Positions 7,866-13,831 of a stretch of DNA of 14,208 bases are shown piece after piece. Every line of letters starts with the position of its first letter. Position 1 is the first letter of the stretch. Source of the stretch: Deltaproteobacteria bacterium (lineage in GTDB: Bacteria; Lernaellota; Lernaellaia; JACKCT01); the NCBI GenBank assembly GCA_020633895.1, contig JACKCT010000034.1:1-14208 (forward strand), written 5' to 3'. Made by a program: the position numbers and the translations under genes. The notes below the pieces were generated by a model that saw nothing but the letters and a program-made list of their open reading frames with translations, did not search any database and was not told where the DNA came from.

Positions 7866-9949
7866 GCGACAAACCGAATCTGGAAGAAATCCGCAAGGAA
7901 CTCGACGACCTTAACGAGCGGATGCTCGACACCATCTCCCAACGCATGCAGTTGGTGGAGAAGGTCGCGGCCGCCAAGCTGGCCCAGCCGGGGCAGAAGC
8001 TGCGCGACAAGGAACGCGAGCGCGTCATGCTCGCCGAGCTGGCGAAGAAAGCGCGGGAGAAGGGCCTGAACCCGTACTACGTCAAGCGCATCTTCAACGA
8101 CCTGATCGAGTATTCCCTGGACGACCAATCGCGCCACATGTCCCGCCGCGATCCGGCCGAGACCAAGGACCTGGTGCGCATCGGCTTCCAGGGTGTCGAG
8201 GGGGCCTACAGCCACCTGGCCGCTCAGAAGCACTTCGCCAAGGACCTGGAGAATGCGGCCTTCGTCGGGTATTCCACCTTCGGCGACGCTTTTCGCGCGT
8301 GCGAGCGGGGCGATCTGGACTTCGTCGTTCTGCCGTTGGAGAACACGATCGGCGGGTCCATCAACGCCACCTATCGCCTGTTGGAAGACTCGGCGCTGCA
8401 TATTGTCGGCGAGGAAGTCTGGCAGGTGCAGCATTGCCTGATCGGCCTGGAAAACGTGCCTCTGGGGCGCGTCCGGCACATCGCCTCCCACCCCCAGGCG
8501 CTGTTGCAGTGCTCCGCCTTCCTGGCGAGCCTGCCGGGCATTACGGTCGAGTCGTTCACCGACACGGCCGAGGCGGTGCGTCGTCTCAAGGAGCGACAGG
8601 AGATCACCCACGCCGCCATCGCCAGCGAGGACGCCGCCGAGCGCTACGGCCTGCATGTGCTCAAACGGGATATCGCCGATCAGAAGGAGAACTACACCAA
8701 GTTCGTCGTCTGCGCGAAGAATCCCGTCGAGTACGACGCCCGCCTGGACACGAAAATCTCTCTGGTTCTGGCGACCAATCACAAGGAAGGCGCGCTGCTG
8801 CAATGCCTGCGTCCGTTCCATGAGCACGGCCTGAACCTGCTCAAGCTCGAGAGCCGTCCCAAGCTGCACACGCCGTGGGAATATCAGTTCTACGTGGATT
8901 TCGAGGGGCATATCGCCGATCAAAACGTCACCAACGCCTTGGAGCAGATTCAGCGCCACACCAGTTATTTGAAGGTGCTCGGCTGCTATCCCATCCGCAC
9001 GCAGGGCTTCGACGCGGTGCAGGTGGCCGAGGACGTGGAGTCCACGGCCCTGAAGGAAGAGGTCGCCGGGGCGTTCTGCGAAACGCCCGCCGAGCCCGCC
9101 AAGACCAAGTCGGCCAAACCCTATCGCCTGGCCGCCAGGGAGAGCGGCGACGAAAAGACCGAGATCAAGGTGGGCGACGTGGTCCTCGGAGACGGATCGT
9201 TCACCGTCATCGCCGGTCCGTGCGCGGTGGAGAGCCGCGAGCAGATCATGGAATCGGCCAAGCTGGTGCGCGACCTGGGCGGCGTGATGCTGCGCGGCGG
9301 CGTGTTCAAACCCCGTACCTCGCCCTACTCGTTCCAGGGCATGGGTTACGAGGGGCTCGACTATCTGGTCGAGGCGGGCAAGACCTACGGCCTGCCGATC
9401 GTCACCGAGGTGATGCATCCCCAGGATGTGATGAAGGTGGCGGCCAAGGCGGACGTCATCCAGATCGGCGCGCGCAATATGCAGAACTTCTCGCTGCTCT
9501 CCGAGCTGGGGCGCTGCCGTCGGCCGATCCTGCTCAAGCGCGGGATGATGGCGTCCATCGACGAGTTGCTCATGGCCGCGGAGTACATTCTGGCGGGCGG
9601 CAATTCCCAAGTGATCCTGTGCGAGCGGGGCATCCGCACGTTCGAGACGGCAACGCGCAACACGCTCGACCTGCAGGCCATTCCGGTGCTCAAGCGCCTG
9701 ACGCATCTGCCGATCATCGTCGATCCCTCCCACGCGGCGGGGGATCGGGAACTGGTGGTGCCCATGGCGCTGGCGGCGGCGGCGGCCGGCGCGGACGGCA
9801 TCATCGTCGAAACGCATCCCCACCCGGATCAGGCCATCTGCGACGGCCCCCAGGCCCTCACGCCCGAGCAATTCCGCCAAGTCACCAGCGGCGTCCAGGC
9901 CATCGGCCGCGCCCTGGCGGGTTCGGCGGCGGCGGCGAAGAGCGCGTAG
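7862..9949 (+). CDS. pheA: Trifunctional chorismate mutase / prephenate dehydratase / DAHP synthase fusion
   Basis: One 695-residue chain carries three phenylalanine-pathway activities. Residues 1-90 are an AroQ chorismate mutase with R11, R28, K39, D49, R52, E53 and Q89, matching the E. coli PheA active site at the same or +1 positions. Residues 104-285 are prephenate dehydratase (GFQGVEGAYS, LPLENTIGGS, SHPQALLQC); its TRF motif reads T279-K280-F281. Residues 298-377 are the ACT domain with the Phe-binding ESRP at 330-333. A polar linker (about 378-432) leads to a type I-beta DAHP synthase (433-692) with GPCAVES (452-458), KPRTSP (483-488), ERGIRTFE and DPSHAAG (H624). The start overlaps the cimA stop (7862-7865), with no strong SD. 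The gene joins the first and the last committed enzymes of Phe synthesis, so the ACT domain may regulate both. The symbol pheA covers only the N-terminal two thirds. Confidence 0.94.
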   Translation: MSDKPNLEEIRKELDDLNERMLDTISQRMQLVEKVAAAKLAQPGQKLRDKERERVMLAELAKKAREKGLNPYYVKRIFNDLIEYSLDDQSRHMSRRDPAETKDLVRIGFQGVEGAYSHLAAQKHFAKDLENAAFVGYSTFGDAFRACERGDLDFVVLPLENTIGGSINATYRLLEDSALHIVGEEVWQVQHCLIGLENVPLGRVRHIASHPQALLQCSAFLASLPGITVESFTDTAEAVRRLKERQEITHAAIASEDAAERYGLHVLKRDIADQKENYTKFVVCAKNPVEYDARLDTKISLVLATNHKEGALLQCLRPFHEHGLNLLKLESRPKLHTPWEYQFYVDFEGHIADQNVTNALEQIQRHTSYLKVLGCYPIRTQGFDAVQVAEDVESTALKEEVAGAFCETPAEPAKTKSAKPYRLAARESGDEKTEIKVGDVVLGDGSFTVIAGPCAVESREQIMESAKLVRDLGGVMLRGGVFKPRTSPYSFQGMGYEGLDYLVEAGKTYGLPIVTEVMHPQDVMKVAAKADVIQIGARNMQNFSLLSELGRCRRPILLKRGMMASIDELLMAAEYILAGGNSQVILCERGIRTFETATRNTLDLQAIPVLKRLTHLPIIVDPSHAAGDRELVVPMALAAAAAGADGIIVETHPHPDQAICDGPQALTPEQFRQVTSGVQAIGRALAGSAAAAKSA

Positions 9950-9983
9950 GGGGAAATCGACAATTGCGATGCCATTGCATGGG

Positions 9984-10469
9984 TTATTCCCGCGCTGGAT
10001 AAGCCGAAGGAAGTTTCTCAAGATAGTCGAAATATCGGCTCGGCTTAATGGGATATGCCGTGACGAATTTTCTAACCGTTCGCTTCTTGCGTCGCGTTTG
10101 ATTAACGACGACGCAGAAGTATTCAGGGTAGACGACCGTCCGGCCTGCATTCATGCGAAAAACGCCGATTTCCGCCAGATACAATTCCCGGATATCACGA
10201 TGCTCTTGATTGGAAATTCTCACGACATTCGATGAGGACAATGTGGGGAGGATCCAAGGAAGCCTGCGCGCACGGGCTAACAAAAACGTTCCGGAATGCG
10301 GATTTTTCCCTTGGAACATATGGTTCTGCTCCCGTGGTGCAATGACGATGGAATCGCCGAAAAAGTTTCGACAAGTTCCGACCACGGTTTCGGAGAAATG
10401 TGATATCGCTTGATTTGGTGTCGTTTCTTTGCTCAACAAGGCGCGAGCCTTCTCGGCGACAAAAAGCAT
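9984..10469 (-). CDS. Putative BECR-fold RNase toxin-like protein
   Basis: A leftward 161-residue frame, convergent with the pheA fusion (34 bp between stops). The C-terminal half reads like barnase/EndoU/ColicinE5/RelE-like (PBECR-type) domains of phages and toxin loci: H50 in an N-terminal helix, ARARRLPWILPTL (65-77), RELYLAEIG (94-102), EYFCVVV (116-122), KFVTAYPIK (134-142) and a final aromatic Y147. Such domains cleave RNA; the assignment here is from pattern memory, not a search. The first 40 residues have no match I recognise. ATG 10469 is the first start after an in-frame stop, and the SD is weak. A possible minus-strand promoter is TTGGCG (10510-10515) with AATAAT (10488-10493), spacing 16. 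Local GC is about 49 %, well below the neighbours, suggesting recent transfer. No antitoxin gene is evident; it could be a remnant. Confidence 0.55.
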   Translation of the reverse strand: MLFVAEKARALLSKETTPNQAISHFSETVVGTCRNFFGDSIVIAPREQNHMFQGKNPHSGTFLLARARRLPWILPTLSSSNVVRISNQEHRDIRELYLAEIGVFRMNAGRTVVYPEYFCVVVNQTRRKKRTVRKFVTAYPIKPSRYFDYLEKLPSAYPARE

Positions 10470-10495
10470 CGGAACTCACATGGCGGAATTATTAG

Positions 10496-10524
10496 TTGAC
10501 ATCATCAAACGCCAAGCCGATAAT
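10496..10524 (+). promoter_or_regulatory. Near-consensus sigma70 promoter
   Basis: TTGACA (10496-10501, perfect -35) and GATAAT (10519-10524, 5 of 6 for -10) are separated by exactly 17 bp, with AT-rich sequence upstream. Transcription would begin near 10530-10532. It is the best promoter match I found in the window and points at the structured RNA that ends at the terminator at 10613-10644. On the other strand the same stretch overlaps the possible promoter of the leftward toxin-like gene. Confidence 0.7.
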
Positions 10525-10530
10525 TTTCAC

Positions 10531-10644
10531 AAGCATAGCCCCGGCCTGGGGGCCGCCATACCTGTGGGATGGTTGACGCGGCCAACGCCTTCCGGGGAGA
10601 TCCCACGACGATAACCCAGGCTTTCGCCTGGGTTTCGTTTTTTT
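10531..10644 (+). ncRNA. Candidate structured small RNA or riboswitch-like leader (~114 nt)
   Basis: It lies between the promoter at 10496-10524 and a perfect intrinsic terminator. Visible pairings are GGCC-TGGG-GGCC (10543-10554); GTGGGAT (10564-10570) with ATCCCAC (10600-10606), enclosing GTTG (10572-10575) with CAAC (10583-10586); and the terminator stem. GCCTGGG at 10544-10550 duplicates the terminator's 3' arm and can pair perfectly with its 5' arm (CCCAGGC, 10615-10621). This gives a mutually exclusive terminator/antiterminator layout around a central domain. The next gene starts 167 nt after the terminator, so this is either a free small RNA or a terminated leader for the Asp-tract lipoprotein. 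It matches no class I recognise (not SRP RNA, not tRNA). An overlapping 44-codon frame (10480-10614) lacks an SD. Confidence 0.5.
10613..10644 (+). terminator. Intrinsic terminator
   Basis: AACCCAGGC (10613-10621), TTTC loop, GCCTGGGTT (10626-10634): nine perfect pairs followed by TCG and seven Ts (10638-10644). It ends the candidate RNA starting near 10531. Confidence 0.92.
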
Positions 10645-10811
10645 ATTGCTCGGAAAGTTCGCCGCATCTTCTTGATATTCCTTCCGATTATCGTTGCCGC
10701 CCCGCGACTTTTTCCGCCGTGTGACGCGTGTCACCCGGTATCGGGCGCCGTTCGCGCATGATCCCCTCCGACGGCGCCGGAATGCCCCGGCGTGAGGAAA
10801 GGGAGGGCGAT

Positions 10812-11276
10812 ATGAAAGCCCAACGTATGATGGTTTTGGTGCTCGTTTTGATGACGGCGTTTTTCGCCATGGCCCCGATCGCCTGCGGAGGCGACGACGA
10901 TGACGACGACGACAACGACGATGCCGTGGACGATGATGCGACCGACGACGATGACGACACGTCCGATGATGACGACGATGACACGGCGAGCGACGACGAC
11001 ACGTCCGATGACGATGATGACGACGATACCGCGGACGATGACGACGACGACGACGACAAATCCTGCGGCATGGACGTGCTGTGCAAGCGTCTGACCGCCG
11101 CCGGGTTCTACGGCTCCATGGACGCGTGCGAAAAATACTGGACCGAGCAGGACCCCGAGTGGTGCGACGACTACGACGCCGCCTATGACTGCGGATGCAA
11201 ATGCACCGAGACCGAGGAGTCGGACGGCGACATGGAAGCGTGCATGGGCAAATGCAACAATGAGTATTGCTACTAG
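10812..11276 (+). CDS. Secreted lipoprotein with poly-Asp linker and Cys-rich domain
   Basis: 154 residues, function unknown. Residues 1-24 are a signal peptide with a Val/Leu-rich core; C25 in APIACGG is the likely lipidated Cys, although Pro at -3 is unusual for a lipobox. Residues 28-82 are an acidic linker, 41 Asp in 55 residues broken by TS, TA, AT and AV pairs. The C-terminal 70 residues hold ten Cys (SCGMDVLC, DAC, EWC, DCGCKC, EAC, GKC, EYC), which suits an extracytoplasmic disulphide-bonded domain. ATG 10812 has GGGAGGG at 10801-10807. Poly-Asp tethers after CGG recur in lipoproteins of some deltaproteobacterial and related lineages. The linker may bind Ca2+ or act as a spacer; neither is shown. 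It is monocistronic, between a possible leader RNA upstream and a terminator at 11311. Confidence 0.88.
   Translation: MKAQRMMVLVLVLMTAFFAMAPIACGGDDDDDDDNDDAVDDDATDDDDDTSDDDDDDTASDDDTSDDDDDDDTADDDDDDDDKSCGMDVLCKRLTAAGFYGSMDACEKYWTEQDPEWCDDYDAAYDCGCKCTETEESDGDMEACMGKCNNEYCY
10893..11057 (+). repeat. GAC/GAT trinucleotide tract coding poly-Asp
   Basis: 55 codons, of which 41 are GAC or GAT, interrupted by ACG/TCC/GCG-type Thr, Ser and Ala codons. GAC and GAT are mixed, which argues for selection on the protein rather than fresh slippage. It generates spurious Thr/Met-rich, Val/Ile-rich and Ser-rich frames on both strands. Confidence 0.9.
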
Positions 11277-11310
11277 GCGCCATGCCGACAAATCACGACC
11301 GTTTTACGCG

Positions 11311-11340
11311 ACCGCCGGGGCTTTCTCCGGCGGTTGTTTT
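11311..11340 (+). terminator. Intrinsic terminator after the Asp-tract lipoprotein
   Basis: ACCGCCGGGG (11311-11320), CTTT loop, CTCCGGCGGT (11325-11334): ten pairs with one G-U, followed by TGTTTT. It lies 34 bp after the stop of the lipoprotein gene. Confidence 0.8.
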
Positions 11341-11441
11341 GCGTCTTGTCCGGGAGCGGGCGCGACTTGCCCCGCGTCGGCCTCGGGCGTAGGATAGGCG
11401 GCCTCGAACCATTCGAATTTGCGCCCAAGGGGTGGGAAAAC

Positions 11442-12497
11442 ATGCTCTTTTGGATCTTGCTGGTCGTCCTGGTTTTGGTCGGCTGGTACTTCATCGCGCT
11501 GCGTTGGCAAGCGGAGTGGTATCCGGACGAGATCCACTTTCTGCCCATCACCGGCGAGCGCCACCTGACGGTGCATCGCTTCAAGCCCGAAGGCGGCGTG
11601 ACCCGCAAACATCCGGTCATCCTCTGCCACGGCCTGTCCGCCAGCCGCTTCAACCTGGCGCTGCCCGGTCGGCACAGCGTCGCCTCGGTGCTCAACCGGG
11701 AGGGCTACGACGTCTGGGTCATCGACCTGACCGGCTGCGGCATGAGCGTGCCCCGCAGTTGGCTGCATCCCAAGCGTTACGACTCGTGTTTCGACGACTA
11801 CGTCGACCGGGACGGCCCCATGGTGATCGAGCATGTCCTGGCCGAAACCGGCGCGGACCAGGTTTTTTGGTGCGGACACTCCATGGGCGGGATGATCCTC
11901 TACGCCATGGCCCAATTCGACATCGCCAAGAAAATCGCCGGAGGTGTCGCTATCGCCTCACCGGCCGCGTTCGACGATCTGGGCTTTTTCGACGCCATCG
12001 CCAAGCGCGACTACCTGCTCAAATTCTTCAACCAGATCGACGTGGGTTTCTTCAGCCGCCTGACCGTGCCGGTCGTGCCCTATCTGCCCGACCTTCTGCA
12101 TCGGCCCATGTTGGAAGCGGCGAATATGCATCTGGAGGACACGCGCTACGTGGCCTGCAACGTGCTGTCCACCACGCCGGTCCGGCTGCTGTTGCAGTTT
12201 TCCGAATGGGTGAAAAATCGCGAGGTGCGTTCGCGCACCGGCTATCCTTATCAAACCAACCTCAACCGGGTGACGCTGCCCATCCTGCTGCTGTCGGCCA
12301 AGTCGGATCTGCTGGCCTCGCCCCGTTCGGTGGAATACGCCTACGACCACGTCAGCAGCGAGGACAAGACCTACCGCTACTTTGCGTTGGAAAACGAGGG
12401 CAAGGCCGACTACGGCCACGGCGATATCGTCTTCGGCAACGACGCTCCCGACGAGGTTTTTCCGGTCATCCGCGACTGGTTCAACGCGCGGGATTAG
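11442..12497 (+). CDS. Membrane-anchored alpha/beta hydrolase
   Basis: 351 residues with a serine-hydrolase triad; the substrate is unknown. Residues 2-20 form one hydrophobic helix (LLVVLVLVGWYF), so the enzyme is probably tethered to the membrane. The fold shows the oxyanion segment VILCHGLSAS, then DVWVIDLTGCGMS, nucleophile S147 in WCGHSMGG, acid D289 in LLSAKSDLLAS and H326 in DYGHGDIVFG. The order and spacing are typical of lipase/esterase or PHA-synthase-like hydrolases. ATG 11442 is supported by AAGGGGTGGG (11427-11436) 5 nt upstream; a TTG at 11334 in the same frame would start inside the preceding terminator and is rejected. It stands alone between terminators and bfr, so context gives no substrate. 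A lipase or esterase on acyl esters is the most likely class. Confidence 0.9.
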   Translation: MLFWILLVVLVLVGWYFIALRWQAEWYPDEIHFLPITGERHLTVHRFKPEGGVTRKHPVILCHGLSASRFNLALPGRHSVASVLNREGYDVWVIDLTGCGMSVPRSWLHPKRYDSCFDDYVDRDGPMVIEHVLAETGADQVFWCGHSMGGMILYAMAQFDIAKKIAGGVAIASPAAFDDLGFFDAIAKRDYLLKFFNQIDVGFFSRLTVPVVPYLPDLLHRPMLEAANMHLEDTRYVACNVLSTTPVRLLLQFSEWVKNREVRSRTGYPYQTNLNRVTLPILLLSAKSDLLASPRSVEYAYDHVSSEDKTYRYFALENEGKADYGHGDIVFGNDAPDEVFPVIRDWFNARD

Positions 12498-12638
12498 GAC
12501 CGTCAAGTCCAAAATAACCGTGGGCGCGCACATGGACGCCGTGGGGGATCTCTGGTATCAAAGAGGACCGAAACGGCGGGGGCCTTAGCCGTCGTTTCCG
12601 CGAAAATTGAATCCGCCCATATCTAAGGAGGAGATTCC

Positions 12639-13118
12639 ATGAAAGGCGATAAAGAAATCATCGGCTTGCTTGAGCAGGCGCTTCAGATGGAGATCACCGC
12701 GATTTTCGCCTACTTTCTCCACGCCGAAATGCTCGCCGATTGGGGCGTGAAGAAGCTGGCGGCCTTGGAGAAGAAAGCGTCCATCGACGAGATGCACCAC
12801 GCCGAATGGCTCATCGAGCACATCCTGTTCCTGGAAGGCCGGCCGACCATGAAGACCCATCAGGAGGCCAAGCCCGGCGCGGACGTCAAGGGCATCATCG
12901 AGTTCGACCTGAACCTGGAGTATGACGCCCGCAAGTTCTATAACGAGAGCATCGCCACCTGCGGGGCCAAGAAAGACAACGGCTCCAAGGCGATTTTCGA
13001 GCGCCTGCTGGCCGAAGAGGAGGAGCACATCGACTTCCTCGAAACGCAGCTCGATCTCATCAAGCAGATCGGCATCGAGAACTACATCGTCGCCATGTCC
13101 GAGGGGCCCAAGTCCTAA
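12639..13118 (+). CDS. bfr: Bacterioferritin (haem-binding ferritin)
   Basis: Iron-storage cage subunit that oxidises Fe(II) and stores ferric mineral in a 24-mer in the cytoplasm. It has 159 residues, about the length of E. coli Bfr (158). The ferroxidase ligands E18, E51, H54, E94, E127 and H130 are all at E. coli numbering, as are Y25 and the haem axial ligand M52 (SIDEMHHAE). It is therefore a catalytic, haem-binding subunit rather than a structural one. The start is marked by a strong SD, AAGGAGG (12625-12631), 7 nt before ATG. A perfect terminator at 13155-13182 closes the unit and the gene stands alone. No bfd ferredoxin gene is adjacent. No Fur-box-like palindrome was noticed upstream. 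Confidence 0.97.
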   Translation: MKGDKEIIGLLEQALQMEITAIFAYFLHAEMLADWGVKKLAALEKKASIDEMHHAEWLIEHILFLEGRPTMKTHQEAKPGADVKGIIEFDLNLEYDARKFYNESIATCGAKKDNGSKAIFERLLAEEEEHIDFLETQLDLIKQIGIENYIVAMSEGPKS

Positions 13119-13154
13119 ACGCGGCCGAAAACCCGATTCCGGCAAAACGTGAAG

Positions 13155-13182
13155 ACCGGCCCGATATCGGGCCGGTTTTTTT
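13155..13182 (+). terminator. Intrinsic terminator after bfr
   Basis: ACCGGCCCG (13155-13163), ATAT, CGGGCCGGT (13168-13176): nine perfect pairs running into seven Ts (13176-13182). It lies 36 bp after the bfr stop. Confidence 0.93.
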
Positions 13183-13281
13183 GTGGGGCGGCCGTCCGGA
13201 CTGGATCTTGCCTCGCGACCGTGTCAACTTGCGCCGAGCCGGTGGGGCCGGTAGAATCGCCTCCGTTTCATCAAAGGTCGA

Positions 13282-13827
13282 GTGGGCGCCTTGACGCAGA
13301 TGCTTTTCTTCATTTCGCTCGCGTTTCTCGCGGTGGTGGCGGTCATCGTGGCCTTTCGCCTTTTCGGCGACGAGGGCACGCGGCTGATCGCCGGTTCGCC
13401 GGCGTCCGTCCAGGGCGGGCCCTCGGCCGGGTATTCGGACTATATGAGCCACCGGGCCGTCGAGGAGCGCTACCGCGAGCTGGTGGAGTTGGGCATGATC
13501 CAACTCGAACCCAACGAGGAAATCGCCATCGGCTGCGGACGGCGCGGCGACCACGAGGAAGTCGTGCTGGTCTCCAATAAGCGCGTCTTCGTGCTGACCC
13601 GGCGCACCGGCGCGACATTCTTCGCCAAGCAGATCTATTACCTGGGCGATCTGCGCCCGGTGCCCTCGTCGGCGGGCCTCATGGGCAACAAATTCATCGT
13701 CACCGACGGAACGCAAACCTCGGCCGTGGATTCGCCGGGCGATCAAGGATTTTTGGAGTCGGCGCAGAAGGTGGTGCGCGAGCTTAATCGGCGGGTGCGC
13801 GAAGCGCAGCACGCATTGGGGAAATGA
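13282..13827 (+). CDS. One-TM protein with a PH-like cytoplasmic domain
   Basis: 181 residues if started at GTG 13282; function unknown. An N-terminal hydrophobic segment (about residues 7-26, LFFISLAFLAVVAVIVAF) would anchor it. A soluble part follows: a Glu/Arg helix (EERYRELVELGMI), then a beta-rich stretch with EEVVLVSNKRVFVLTRRTG and a final amphipathic helix (SAQKVVRELNRRVREAQ). The VSNKRVFVLTR pattern and terminal helix resemble bacterial PH/GRAM-like domains; this is a fold guess only. AAAGG (13273-13277) is only 4 nt from the GTG; TTG 13291 and ATG 13300 are alternative starts that keep the TM segment. Its stop is 4 bp before the next lipoprotein start, so the two are probably co-expressed. 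Confidence 0.75.
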   Translation: MGALTQMLFFISLAFLAVVAVIVAFRLFGDEGTRLIAGSPASVQGGPSAGYSDYMSHRAVEERYRELVELGMIQLEPNEEIAIGCGRRGDHEEVVLVSNKRVFVLTRRTGATFFAKQIYYLGDLRPVPSSAGLMGNKFIVTDGTQTSAVDSPGDQGFLESAQKVVRELNRRVREAQHALGK

Positions 13828-13831
13828 TTCG

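Noticed and set aside
10000-10047. Eight-bp inverted repeat TAAGCCGA / TCGGCTTA inside the toxin-like gene as a terminator or att site
   Set aside because: 32-bp spacer, no T-run on either strand, and no second copy elsewhere in the window.
7616-10150. An 844-codon minus-strand open frame opposite the pheA/DAHPS fusion
   Set aside because: Same GC-driven shadow effect; no domain and no separate ribosome-binding site.
10480-10614. A 44-codon plus-strand frame ending exactly at the terminator stem
   Set aside because: No Shine-Dalgarno. The strong promoter lies inside it, and its start is only 10 bp from the divergent ATG of the leftward gene.
10721-10734. GTGAC-GCGT-GTCAC as a regulator site before the Asp-tract lipoprotein
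   Set aside because: Short arms and no promoter with recognisable spacing; not enough to call an operator.
10731-11291. Val/Ile-rich membrane-like and Ser-rich frames opposite the Asp-tract lipoprotein
   Set aside because: Antisense readings of the GAC/GAT repeat; the apparent hydrophobic segments are repeat artefacts.
12570-12598. Imperfect GAAACG / CGTTTC hairpin before bfr as a terminator or iron-responsive element
   Set aside because: Six outer pairs with a large poorly paired interior and no T-tract; no resemblance to a known element.
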